Assembly (NCBI GenBank): GCA_963921825.1
Contig: OY997588.1
Coordinates: 126,821,203 to 126,885,202 of the forward strand
Origin: Erodium maritimum
Lineage: Eukaryota; Streptophyta; Magnoliopsida; Geraniales; Geraniaceae
DNA length: 64,000 nt
Direction: 5' to 3'
Shown: positions 12,346 through 23,610 of the stretch, piece after piece
Layout: the number at the start of each line of letters is the position of its first letter
Numbering within the stretch: the first letter of the stretch is position 1
Notes under the pieces: generated by a model
Seen by the model: only the letters and a program-made list of their open reading frames with translations
Database searches by the model: none
Told to the model about the DNA's origin: nothing
Position numbers and translations under genes: made by a program

Positions 12346-13116
12346 CGGGGATTAATTTCTTGATTATTTCACCTGAGCGTATGCGTCATGTGGGAGTACT
12401 ACCTTGGTTACCTATGACATATGGTTCCTTGGATACGTTTCTGAGAATCCCGATGATATGCGTCCTCGTAGGGATGTTTCCGGCATTCTCAACGATATGA
12501 GTCTCCTCTGGATCGAGGGAAAATCTGACAGGACACAACGGGTATTATGGATCGGAGGGTGGCGACCTCATGTCCCACGGCATTACTTGAACGTTCTATC
12601 TTCTATTGAGTATTTAAGAAATGCTTTGATTCTCTTGTTTTCCTACGATCATTATTAACTCTTTGAAATTGTTAAACTTTCAGTTGGCCTCCGTGTTTCA
12701 TCATCGTTTTGGTCTCTCGTTTTATTAAGATTTGAATGGACTTGTGAACTCCTATTTATTAAAAAAGGGCGACCTGGTTATGCATTTTCCCTACTTAGCG
12801 TAAGCTCACCCCTCTTGTCTTTGTGGTGTTTCAGGTGTTAATCGGGAGCAGTATTAGCCGGACTCTCGGAGCTTGGGAGCTTGAGGGTTAGCCGGACTCT
12901 CGGAGCTTGGGAGCTTGAGGGTTTAGCTAGTTTTAGAGACGTGTACTCTTCTATGTTGGAGATTTTATTTTACCGTTTGAGCTGTGACTATCTACTTTTT
13001 AAGGGATTTATATCATTTAGAAACTTTATTTTATTTTATCATTTTTTTGGTTTTACTGTAAATATTTAGTCACGTCTCGAGTCTGGGCAAAACCGGATTT
13101 GGGGCGTGACACAATC

Positions 13117-13355
13117 TCCTAAAAATATCTAAAAATGAAGAATATTGACCAACAAACCTACTATTCTTACATACAGAAGGAAAAGGAAGAGGTGGAGTCC
13201 ACTTTTCTGATTCAACAGTGGACTCCCTTACCTTCTTACCTGCAATGGGTTCCTCAACCTTTGTCCCTTTATGGTGACTCTGTTAGAAGCCATCAAGTTC
13301 AATAGAGCCACATTTTTTCTCTGGAGTTAATTGCACAAAAGAACCTCCAGCTGGT
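13117..13355 (-). pseudogene. Pre-protease segment of Athila-like element E (right of solo LTR D)
   Basis: The minus strand encodes the Pro-rich and basic stretch that precedes the protease in Athila-type polyproteins. It runs directly into the coding sequence at 9897 once solo LTR D is ignored. Nothing resembling gag lies between it and the 5' LTR, so gag has been deleted. Confidence 0.75.
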
Positions 13356-14712
13356 CCGAGATATCGTACCCAAGGGAGCAATTGGACAAGCACTTTAGTT
13401 AATTAATTCGATGGTCAAGTTATTCCTATAACGATGTTTGGTTTGGTTTGTAAAAGGTAAATTCATGCAAGTAATGAAAATATATGATTGATCAGAAAAA
13501 CAAAGAACAAAGTCAACGGGATTGTAAATCAGAGATAAAAAGGCGATCTAGGACAGTAACGGGGTTCGAATGTGATGAATGACCTAACGGGATTCAGTAT
13601 ATATTTGCAACTAATAATATTATAAGGGCAACGGGAATTCTCTCGATGTAGTCCTAACCATCTCTCGATCGTATTAGGACCCTAACATACACAGTCCACC
13701 TAATTATCTCTAATCTAGGTGTAGAGCGGTATATAGCATTACAATCTATGAATTCCTCTGACTTTCGGTTTCTACACCTATAGTTATTGCACTCGTGTCA
13801 GTCTAGCCATATTCTAGCCTAGATTAAAACCTGAGTTATCTAATTCCTCTTTCCTCCTACTAACCTCATTTCTCAATTGTTGGTTAATACGATTAAATCA
13901 TACAATTACGTGATCAAGGTAATGTAGCATTACGAACGGAATTAAATAAACACTTTCCTAGATACTAGTTTGACGAATGTATACACGAACATGTTAACTC
14001 AATTCATCACATCGTTCCCCTAGCCCTAGATCAATATAGGTTTAGTTCATAGCACAGGAATAAGAACAAAAGGAGATGAATAAATCACTGAAGTTCATAT
14101 TAAACGATGAAGAGTAATACAAATATAAGTTTGAATCCAATCTACACAAAACCTTTGATGTTCTAATCTCTTGCTTTCGATCCTGTCTCTGAATTCTCCA
14201 AGCTCCAAGGTGTGTTTTCTTCTTCAATTTCGTGATCCGCAACATAATGACCTAATATCCCTTTTATATGTTGAGTTAAATCTGATTAAAAACGGGAAAC
14301 GCAGCTGGAAATCGCGTTTCTGACGTCTGCACTATCGCATGCACGCCGTGCATTTCAGGGTGCATCTTAAGTTGCACCGGTTATTTGCACGGCGTGCAAC
14401 TTTCCGGTGCAGATTTTTTTGCCTCTCATTTGGATGCACCACCAAGTTGCACGCCGTGCAACAAGTGGTGCACTGCTTCTTTGCACCCCGTGCAAAGAAC
14501 TGGTGCACCTTACTGACACTTCTGACCAGCTTCCAATTTGGCTCCGTTTTGCTCCCGTTTCACCCCTTTTTGCTCCAATTGCTTGGCGAACTCTGAAATA
14601 AGACCAATTACACAAAATGAGAGTAAAATGCATCATTTTATATTAACTCAGGATTAAAAAGAACATAAATGTGGGCTAATGACATCCGAAATAGATGTAT
14701 TTTATGTCCACA
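13356..14712 (-). mobile_element. Athila-like element E, 5' LTR (minus orientation)
   Basis: Near-identical partner of 5655-7010. Being on the coding-upstream side of the minus-strand pol remnant, it is the 5' LTR. The palindromic motif cluster is better preserved here: TTGCACGGCGTGCAA and TTGCACGCCGTGCAA with flanking GTGCACC copies (about 14335-14510). A recognisable primer-binding site was not found next to its inner edge. Edges uncertain by a few bases. Confidence 0.85.
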
Positions 14713-14717
14713 TCAGT

Positions 14718-16718
14718 ACCGACTAGTGTCAGTTTGAAGTTGAAAAAGGGGTAACAGACCTAGTATTCGGGACGTTTTGTCCTTCTTCGAAAGTGTGGAT
14801 CGAGTTTTAAGAAACGATTAGTGAAACAACAGGCATTCATCGAATGGTATCAGCAACGAATGCCCGAGAAGTGAAAGGCTGCAGCCTTCACCAGTAAACG
14901 GTCTGAACGGTCACCGGAGATGACCAAGTGGCGATAAGATCAGAGTAGCGCAGCGGAAGCGTGGTGGACCCATAACCCACAGGGTCGTAATCTCCATCTT
15001 CTTCTACCCCGCTAAAAGATTTAGGTCATGAGATACGAACTTCAGAGATTATCCTTTTTGTTAACGAGCGCAAAGTTGCACGAGCGTGAGTCGTGCGTGT
15101 AAGATTAGATTAGAGTGTTTTCCCTTAGTTCCTTCCAGAAGAGCGGATCAGATTACTACCAGGTCACGAGGACGACCTCGGAATTAACCTGACACCAGAA
15201 ACGATGCCGACATCTTTGGACCATGCAGATTCGCGCCAGCAGAGTGATTGCACCGAATGTCAGCCAGAAAGACGAAGGACCTGTCCGAGCGCATCGTCGA
15301 GAAGAATGCAACACGACTTCAAGAAGGAGCGTAACGGAGCGCTAATGAGGCTTGAAGACCACCGGAAGCTGGACCGTATCGAGTTGAAGAATCGACACTC
15401 GGTATCGACGCGATGTGTTCTAGAAGAAGACGGCCACGACAATGACGCCAAGACCGGAACATGTCGCGGATCAAGGAGAAAGATCGTGCCGCGCAACAGC
15501 AAAGAGGACACGTTACGAAAGTCACATCAGTCGCGCCGCACACTGCATGTGAACAAACACCTAGAGATATAGCGACATCAAGCGACATTTCCAGCGGAGC
15601 AGAATACGAAGAACGCGAACCGAGTACCAAGACGTATCTTTGTCAACAAAGGAAGGACGAATGTCGACGTCCCGCGAGTACTAGCATAACGGCTAAGTTT
15701 ACACCGAGAAGTGAGAGCACCTCACGTTGAGATCCGGAAACGGTTAGCGATATACAACTACCACGAGCTTCCAGGCCAGTAACAAGATGGTACCGAGCGA
15801 AGCATCGTATGGTAGGTCAGGTTTGTGCCGTGTAGAGCACATTGAGAATTTATAAGTTGACCAATGACTGGTCCTAATTTTTTTGAAAGACGTTTGGAGA
15901 TTTACGCGCAAGGTACCCCATAGACCGTTCAAATTCTCAAGGATTTCAATACTTGTTGTGGACTCATTATGGTGATGACTCGGATGAAACGACTTATGAG
16001 TTGGTCGATTGATAGTGTGTGAACAAGTGTCAACGGTAAGAGATTTAGAGAAGGTTGGATAACCTTCGTGATCGATCGTAGTTGAGTTTGATGGTTTTTC
16101 CTTGATCTAGGATTGTGATACTTGATAATCGGTTGAATCGTTGTTAGGTCGAGAACCTTGAAAGGATTTTCCCGGTGTGACCTGTTGATATGATTGGACA
16201 AGCGTGCCATGCTCGGTATGGCATGAGCCTTTAATTGTGGTATGTTTTAAGGTACGCCCACCTTTCCACTAGATGTGATGAACGAGTGGTTGTTCCAGAC
16301 CCTGCAGTGATCGTGAGATCTATTGTCTTGATGAATGCTTTTGTGTATTACTTACTTGTAATTTGTTTGTGGTCGGTCTTAACTTGATAGTATTTGAGTT
16401 CTGTTGGGATTAACCCCCGTAATGATCACTAAGGAGGAAATTGATGAGTTACGTTCGTGTGTGGCTCCGACTTTGTTCGACTTGTAGAGCATTCCGGTAG
16501 GAAGCCCTTTTCCGACGGAAAATTCCGGTATGGGATATCTAGCTCATTACCTAATTTTTCTTAAGTGTTTGGTTATTTCTTGGCTTGTGTTGTTACTCGG
16601 TATTTCTTTAAGTTGGTGAGACGTTGCACGTTGAATTTGTGAAATTTTGGGTAAGACGGTTTTGCACCGCTAAGTGTGACGTTTGAGTAACTAGCGTTAT
16701 CTAGTGAAGCACGATTAA
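14718..16718 (+). pseudogene. Decayed pol region of element F
   Basis: Internal region of the plus-strand gypsy element to the right of the Athila insertion. Reverse transcriptase and RNase H would be expected here, but I could recognise no intact motif in any frame. Open frames at 15204-15572 and 15461-15730 are Arg/Ser-rich without a domain I know. The region contains the tRNA-iMet-like segment at 14939-14982. Confidence 0.55.
14939..14982 (+). pseudogene. Initiator tRNA-Met 5' half (tRNA-like fragment)
   Basis: From 14939 the sequence follows plant initiator tRNA-Met: acceptor 5' strand ATCAGAG, D arm GCGCAGCGGAAGC, and an anticodon loop with CAT (CCCATAA) closed by CCCAC, with a couple of substitutions, one weakening the anticodon stem. 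After the variable loop (about 14982) similarity stops: there is no T arm and no 3' acceptor strand. It therefore cannot fold as a complete tRNA. This is the same tRNA that primes this retroelement family, but the fragment is the 5' half, not the 18 bases complementary to the primer site. Confidence 0.75.
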
Positions 16719-17230
16719 GTGAATGTTGCGTTGATTCGGGAACGATTAAAGGGTATGCAAATTCGACGGAAGATTTACATTATTAGACGGCATAGACCTG
16801 TTGAATTATTCTGTTGGTGTTCACGTATTTTTGAGGGCGAGCCGAAGAAGGGACTAATACGGTTCAACCGCGGCGGAGGCAAGCTAGCCCGCGTTTTATC
16901 GGATCTTGAGATTTTGGGCAAGTTGGAGTCGTTGCCTATAGCTTTACATGATAACGACGGCCCAGTAACGTGCATAGCGTCTTCCACGTATCTCAGCCAT
17001 GGAAGTACACTATAGACCCTTCCCACGTTATCAAGTTGACGGACATCGATTTAGCTGATGATGTCTCATATGTTGAGCAACCAGTTAGAACCTTGGATAC
17101 ACGGAATAAGGTCCTACGAGACTAGACTATCCCACTAGTACGAGTGCAAGGGAAGCACCAAAGAGCAGAATCGACTTGGGAACGCGAGGATGAAGTTTGC
17201 GCGAAGTGTCTCTATCTGTCCGACCTTTGA
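16719..17230 (+). pseudogene. Integrase C-terminus of element F (chromovirus-like pol end)
   Basis: Frame 16719-17015 contains the G-x-x-R-F-x-x-x-G-K-L ... D-L-E-I-L segment typical of the integrase C-terminal domain of plant gypsy pol. The frame 16967-17230 continues with V-F-H-V-S, Y-x-x-D-P-S-H-V-I, E-Q-P-V and T-W-E-R-E-D, the usual end of these polyproteins, then TGA. It is broken by a frameshift between the two frames and by an in-frame TAG at 17123-17125. Integrase inserts the cDNA; this copy is dead. Confidence 0.88.
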
Positions 17231-17257
17231 GATACTACAGTTTTAAATTTCGAGGAC

Positions 17258-17280
17258 GAAATTCCTTGAAGGGGGTGGAT
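17258..17280 (+). other. Polypurine tract of element F
   Basis: The stretch AATTCCTTGAAGGGGGTGGA is purine-rich at its 3' part and abuts the TG start of the 3' LTR at 17281, the normal place for plus-strand priming. A near copy is at 44620-44636. Confidence 0.8.
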
Positions 17281-20168
17281 TGTAAAGACCGAGAAAATTT
17301 AATATTTAAGTTATTAAATATTAACATCGAGGTTGGGAACGAGTTTAACTTTGGATCGAAATCAAAATAAAAGAAAAGAAAGAAGAGACCAAAGAAAATA
17401 AAAAAAGGGGCATATCAGTTTTTGGGCCAGCCAGGATCGGGTTTGGTGCGGATCAGCACGGGCCCAAACCGCACCCAAGCCCACTCCCAACCCTAAGCGC
17501 GCGATATACCCTCCAGGTCCGCTTCGGCTTCTCATAACCGCGCACAAAACCCGAGGCACGAACCCTCTCTCTCTCTCTTTCTTCAAGCTCGAGCTCCCGC
17601 CGGCTTCTTCATCCTCTCGCTCAAACCAGAAGCTCTCGCCGGAGTTCGTCCTACTCCTCCTCCTTCTTCTCCACCTTAACCCCAAGCTCCTCACCTCCTC
17701 ACCGTGCTTGACACCAGAAAACCCTCGGCATCCTCTTCTTAACCACGATTCAGCGCCGCCGTCCTCTCGCCGCGTCTGAAATCGTGGAATATCTCGACGG
17801 TGAGCCTTTCTTCTGCCTCGCTCTACTTTCCCATCCCTCCTTCTCTGAAAATCGGCCGAGGATGAGCTCGATTTATCGAGTTTTTGCCAGAGAAGAGTCA
17901 CCGAAGTCGCGCACTTCAGATCTAGGGTTTTCCCCTCCGGCGAGCTCACACGGCACCAGATCTGGCCGGAGACGCGCACCTTCAACCTCCCTTCGTCCTC
18001 TCCGTACCCTGACGCCACCCACCGCCGTCAAACCCTCACTCCGTCCTCTCTCGTCGCCGTGAACGAACCTCTCCAAGCATTTGTCGCCGCCGTCGCCGGC
18101 GAGTTGAGACGAAACCTCGTCGTCCCTCTCCCCGTGATCGAAGGTTCTGGACAGACGCGGGTTTGGGCTGGACCATGGCTGGACTAGGCCAGAAGGACTG
18201 GGCCAGGTTAGCATCAGGTCGGCCGAGACCGAAAAACGGGCCTTAGGCCCAGGCCTGGACTCAGATGCGGGCTCGGACCGGGTTAGGTTACGGGTTCGGG
18301 TCCGGATCCGGGTCGGGCCGGGTCAGCCCGGTTTCAAAGTTTAATTATTCTAAAAATCAGATTTAATAACTAATTAATTTAATTATTTGACTTAAAAAGG
18401 GTAATTAAAGAACTGTTTGGACAAATCAGAGGACCTTTGGTCAGTTACCGGTTCTGATTGGACCCTTTTTCTGTTAAACCCAGACTCGATCTTGGACTTC
18501 GCCCGAGAACTTGGACTTCGCCCAGAAAGACGGAGTTGGTCCGGTCGTGAGAAACTATAAGGATTATTAGAGGAAGACCACAAGGTAGGGAAAGTACTAA
18601 CTCGTGCATTTCAATACTAGTATGCCTATTAGGTTAATAAAATCGGAAAGGTCCTAGAATTGCATATAGGATGCGAATAAACTAGAATAATCGTCTTTCA
18701 ATTACTAATAACCGGACGTGTCTAGTAAGCATGTGTAGGATGTGAATAACTAGTGTAACTCGCTTTCAATACTTGGGAATTGATTTACTGGTAGAAAGGC
18801 AGTGATGACCCCTAGGATTGTTTGTGTTTGCCTCACATGCCTTGGTTGCCTAGTTTGGATAAGTTAAGAGTCTAACACAACTAGATGACTTGAATGTTGA
18901 ACTTGAAAGCTTGAATGCTTAATTTATCGAATGCTTGGATGAATGATTGTATGAACGTTGAGTGTGATTGATTGTGCTAAAGGGTACATGATCGGGTGAT
19001 TGATAGACCGATGGAGTGCGATTGGTAAGTTTATCGGTAAGTGTAAAGTTATGTTGATTCTTGTGGTGTGCATTGATGTGTATCGTGCTTTGTTAAGCTT
19101 TGGTTGCTACATGATTGATTAGTATGTTATCCTCTTGTGAGTCTTTAAGTTGGGTTCTATATCGGTATGGCACCCACGCTGCGGGTGGGGTAGTGCCTGT
19201 AAGGTACCCACACCAAGGGTAATGTTGGTGTGGGGTAGTACCTAAGCCGATGACTTATGATCTGGTATGGTACCTACACCGAAGGAAATGCCGGTGTGGG
19301 GTAGTATCATAGTCGGTGGTTTGGACCCTGCGGGGCATTGATTATTGGACCCTGAGGGGCATTGGTTATTGGACCCTGCGGGGCATTGGTTGGTTTACCC
19401 TGCGGGGAATGGTTACTTGTTGATTCACCCGAGTATATGTGTCATGCGGGAGCATACCTCGGTTCCCGATGATTCATGGTCCTTTGGAGACGTTTCCGAT
19501 GGTCCCGACGAATGCGTCCTCATATGGATGTTTCCGGTATTCTCGACGTTATACGTCTTTGTGATGTCATGTGTCTCCTCTGGGCCGAGGGAAAATCTGA
19601 TATGACACAAAGAGTATTGTGGATCAGAGTGTGGTGACTTCATGTCCCACGGTGGCAGTTAGACGCTCTTTTCTCTATTGATTGTTAAGAAATGTATTGT
19701 TCCCCGAAATTTCTATGATTATTGTTAGCTCTTTGAAAGCGTTAAATACTCGTTTTACTCCCGTATTTCAATGTCTCCTTAGTTCTTCGTATTATTGAGA
19801 CTCGAACTAAAATTGTGAACTTCTATTTATTAAACTTAAAGGCTGCCCTTGTTATTTATTTTCCCTACTAAGCGTAAGCTCACCCCTATTTGTTTGTTTA
19901 CTATTTTTACAGGCTTGGTTGATGAGTAGTGGACTCGAGGCTCGGGAGCTTCGGTGTGTCCGGGTGCACTTATCTTTAGAGACGTTATGGTTTTACTTTT
20001 GGTTATGAACCTTATGTTTAGAGGATTTATTTTGGATTTTTTACTTGAGATATTTTGATTGAACTAAACTTGGAGAGTTTTATTGGATTGAGGCACTTTT
20101 ATTGTTAACTTTAAATTATCTCTAAGTCACGTCTCGAGTTCGGTCAATGCCGGATTTGGGGCGTGACA
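17281..20168 (+). mobile_element. Ty3/gypsy 3' LTR of element F, 2888 bp
   Basis: Starts TGTAAAGACCG directly after the polypurine tract and ends GGGGCGTGACA. Its right 1.2 kb matches 1-1181. The GC-rich leader (about 17560-18140) with Pro/Arg/Ser-rich frames, a cluster of CGGGTCCGGATCCGGG-type motifs (18240-18335), a CCTGCGGG minisatellite (19321-19400, more units than in the 5' LTR) and an AGCGTAAGCTCACCCC motif near 19870 are all present. The flanking TSD cannot be checked because the element's left end is outside the window. Confidence 0.95.
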
Positions 20169-20329
20169 ACGGTCACCAGAATGCTTTAATTAATAATATC
20201 ATCTTTCCGCCTCAAAAAAATTTATAAAAACATAAATTAAAATCCTGCTATTACTCATCTTTACCAATATAACGATGTCATTTTTAGTGTGTGTCGAAGA
20301 ATGACGCACCAGTGCCCTTTGGTGAACTT

Positions 20330-20640
20330 CTAACCCAAAACGAGTTCATAGTCGTCTTGTACAGTAGAGATGAGACGTTCTTCCCGATACCCAAACCGAT
20401 TAGTGGTTGAGTGCTCTTGATAAAACGTATTGAACTTGACACATTTTTTGTTTTTTCTTCCCAAAGTAATCATTAATTTGCATTTGGTTTCTTCGAGGGT
20501 AATATGGCGGCGCGGCAGCAAAAAATTGGATATAAACATCGACCCAATAGTCGGTCCTAAGTTTCCCATGTCCAATCCATGTGTACATCAATCGATACTC
20601 TTCATAGGTGTTCCATATCTGATCCTTGGACAAGTCATGC
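20330..20640 (-). pseudogene. Possible PIF/Harbinger ORF1 (Myb-like) remnant
   Basis: Two overlapping minus-strand frames (20633-20400 and 20575-20330) together read like the W-x-R-V ... K-F-N-x-x-Y pattern of the DNA-binding ORF1 protein that accompanies PIF/Harbinger transposases, with one frameshift. The transposase remnant 1.7 kb to the right on the same strand fits this. The match is by pattern only and is uncertain. Confidence 0.4.
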
Positions 20641-21249
20641 TTGGTGTTGGTGTTGCAGCAACGAAACGAAGAAGTTAAAAAGAGAAAATTTGAGAGTAAC
20701 GAAGACTCGGTGTGTTCATTCTATGGTGCAACAAGGGGTTCATATAGCAAAATTTTAAGTCCAGAACGTTGAGGTTAATTAATTTGGTAATTAATTAATA
20801 TTAATTACGGCACTTGAGTAACAGTGCGACGACGACCGGTAAAAAGATAAAGAGGTGTCACCACGGATTGAACTACTTTGACTCGTCCTGATACTCGGCG
20901 CCGCGGTGTCAGCGTTTCGTACAATCGTTGAGGTCTATGACTCGCTCAGATGCTGAACGAGTCGTTGAACTCGACGACCATTTGTGGAGCGGTAACAGTG
21001 ATTAACGTTAACGATGGAGTCGTCGAATTCATCGTTGAACAGTGATCAACTTTGCCGCATTACACGTGTTGTAACGTCGCTACTAATCAAAGGCAGACTC
21101 TGAAGAAATTTTATCCATATACTTTTTTTTTATCAGCAAAGCATATTTAAATTAAACCTCTCTCAAGGAGGAAGAGGAGTACAAGAAGAGAGTCTAGATA
21201 CAGACTCTCCAACAAAAAAGAACCACATGAACGACTACCACCCTGGTAG

Positions 21250-21535
21250 CTATGAATGGGTACACAGACCCTGAAGATGAATGGGTACGCAGACCCTGAA
21301 GATGAAAAGGTACACAGACCCTGAAAATGAATGGGTACACAGACCATGAATGAAGCAATGAAAGGGTACGCAGACCCTGAAACCCCACACCAGGGAAACC
21401 TATGAAGTGAAAGGGTACGCAGACCCTGAAGTGATTGGGTACGCAGACCCTGAAGTAAAAGGGTACGCAAACCCTGAAGTGAATGGGTACGCAGACCCTG
21501 AAATGAGAAGGGGTACGCAGACCCAAGAAAGAAAA
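21250..21535. repeat. Minisatellite, about 24-bp unit GGGTACGCAGACCCTGAA
   Basis: About a dozen imperfect copies of GGGTACGCAGACCCTGAA plus a variable GTGAAT/GATGAAT spacer. It creates a repetitive minus-strand frame (21634-21194) that I do not regard as a gene. It is not a CRISPR array: the units are contiguous variants without unique spacers. Confidence 0.85.
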
Positions 21536-22269
21536 AAGACGGCTAAGAAAAGGAGACTCACACCCGAATATAGCCACCATGAAGCACACAAGGAAAAAAA
21601 AGGTCAAAACCCGGAAATTCCAAACATGAAGCACAAACGAAACTGAAATAAATCAATCTACTGCCATAGTAAGAAACACTCTGTCTCATTAGGACCATCA
21701 ATCTGTCACATAGACTGGAACACGGTCACTAACTTATTAGAGTGGGTTAACATTAATCTTTTTATTTTATTTTATAAATAACTTTAATAATAATTACTTA
21801 TTAATAAATAAGTACCAATACTTAAATGAGGCCTTGGTTTTATTTTCTTATAAAAAATTATAGCGAAGAAATGTATTAACAAAGTAACTATTATTAAAAG
21901 AAAGATACCAAAAGAGTGGGGAAGAAAAAAAATGAAATAAAAGAGACATGATTATGTGACTCTAAAAGCATATCTAGTCTTTAACTAGGTTGTTGTTGAT
22001 AGTGTTGGCTGATAGAATAAAAAAAATTATTCAATCTGTTTCGCTTTCCTCTATAAGCCAGAATGATAGAATTTCATTTACAGTCATGTTTTTCCTATTA
22101 GCTGATAGTTGCTGGATGATAACATAAATAAATATTATTAAAGAAATTTAAATCACACAAATTTAATGGAAATGACATTTTCACTGAAAATAATTTAAAT
22201 TCTAACATAGTAATCAAAATAACTAGACTGGAAGATAAATATGCGTCGTCAAACTTATTCCAAATGTGT

Positions 22270-23610
22270 TCGATGAGGTCTTCTTTAATGCATTATGAGC
22301 ACGTTAATCCTGCATCATTGTAGTGTTTTCTACTATGACATTGGACGAGACGAAGCTTCCTTTCGTGAATATTGGTTCGTTTGGCTTACCCTTGTCTACT
22401 TGTTCAGTGTAGCCATCATATGATGACGTTCTGCTTCGACAATGATATTGTGCATGATAACACATGCATTCATGACTAAGTCGAGCGAAAATGCTTTCCA
22501 CATTCGACTCCGCCGACCGATAATGTGAAACCGAGATTAGAGGATCTCAAATGCTCGTTCCACATCCTTCTTACAAGCTTCTTGGACTTCTGCAAATTTC
22601 TTGTGTTTTGGCCGCTGAGCCAATTGGATTGTTTTCACAAAAACCGGCCAAGAAGGGTCAATACCATCAGTAAGATAATAAGGAAGTGTGTGTTGGTGAC
22701 CATTTACCGTTTATTGGACCGGTGGTTTCCAACCACTAACAACGTCCGAGAACGATTTGGAATGGTTAAGCACAGTTAAGTCGTTGTTGGAACCCGCCAT
22801 GCCAAAAAACGAGTGTCAAATCCACAAGTCACGCGTGGCAACGTCCTCGAGAACCACGGTTGGTCTGTTTCCGTATTCCCTCCTGGAATGTGAGGCTCTC
22901 AATGCTTTTAGGCAATTCTTTCACTCCCAGTGCATGTAGTCAAGACAACCCAACATCTTAGGAAATCCACGCGTTTTATTCACCGATAAAATGTAATTCA
23001 TATCAGCCTGTGTGGCTTACGCGAATACGTCGGGATAAAGATCGTAATAACTCCCTGCAAAATTTTACCACGCACTCGTGCTTTCGCCTATTTCCAAGTA
23101 CTCGTCCAGGCCATCACCTGCAATTCCTTAACATAGTTGCTTAATGGCTGTAGTAATTTATGATACAGAGATAATGATACCTTACCGCAAGCGTCCACTT
23201 GTTGATTGAAGTATGCATCGTTATCCTCCGATGCACGGAGAATACAAGTAAACACATCTTTTAGCATTCGAAAATGACGACGAAAATGCACGTTAGTGTA
23301 CATGGGGTGCCTATTGAAATAGTCATGCATTTAACATTCGCTGGCAACTTCCCAGTCTCATTTGATGTAGTTTTTATTCTTCCGTGGTTGTCCTACGATC
23401 ATGGATTCGTCTAACAAAGTTTGAACGTCCTCAATGGACATGCAATCGTCGATTTCTTGTTCCAACATTTGCTCGAGCCCCCATTCGTTGGCAAGGAGCT
23501 CTCTTCTTGCATCGAATTTTTTTGTCATTTCAAACAAAACATAGAGAATACAATATTTGAAAGTTTGGAGGAGTTGGCAATGGAAGGTGTGAATTGTTTT
23601 GATTCTTAAC
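22270..23610 (-). pseudogene. PIF/Harbinger (HARBI1-like) transposase pseudogene
   Basis: Read right to left, the pieces give a plant PIF-type DDE transposase in order. An N-terminal F-R-R-x-F-R-M segment (near 23280) is followed by L-G-C-L-D-Y-M-H-W-E with the first catalytic Asp (near 22950), F-G-M-x-G-S-N-N-D-L-x-V-L with the second Asp (near 22780), T-V-N-G-H, D-G-I-x-P-S-W-P-V-F-V-K-T-I, and D-V-E-R-A-F with the catalytic Glu (near 22560). In-frame stops lie after H-W-E (Trp to TGA) and before T-V-N-G, with frameshifts elsewhere. The enzyme would cut and paste elements bounded by short inverted repeats; this copy is inactive. No matching TIR pair was found around it. Confidence 0.85.

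Larger units (their letters stand above)
9903..13111 (+). mobile_element. Solo gypsy LTR (element D), 3209 bp, TSD CAATC
   Basis: Starts TGTAAAGACCG and ends GGGGCGTGACA, with the perfect 5-bp direct repeat CAATC at 9898-9902 and 13112-13116. No primer-binding site follows, so it is a solo LTR. It sits inside the Athila-like element; leaving it out with one CAATC makes the host element's pre-protease reading frame continuous. Inside are a TATA box (10110-10116), a 17-C run (10178-10194), a GC-rich leader with a long Pro/Arg/Ser-rich frame (10130-10740), a large minisatellite (about 11845-12345) and a one-base variant of the TGAGCGTAAGCTCACCCC motif near 12795. Ends match the LTRs of element F. 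Confidence 0.95.
20169..22269. other. Old intergenic DNA with transposon remnants
   Basis: Host DNA to the right of element F. It holds a possible PIF ORF1 remnant (20330-20640), AT-rich DNA, and a 24-bp minisatellite (21250-21535). Between 21121 and 21240 a T-run followed by ATCAGCAAAGC looks, on the minus strand, like the poly(A)-tailed 3' end of a plant LINE, but I found no target-site duplication for it. No gene recognised. Confidence 0.5.

Noticed and set aside
14939-15012. Functional tRNA-Met gene
   Set aside because: No T arm or 3' acceptor strand; the anticodon stem has a mismatch.
21121-21240. Complete LINE insertion
   Set aside because: A LINE-like 3' end is visible on the minus strand, but no TSD or 5' boundary could be found, so it is only mentioned within the intergenic entry.
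21194-21634. 146-residue repetitive frame as a gene
   Set aside because: It is a translation of a 24-bp minisatellite; both strands are open because the unit length is a multiple of three.
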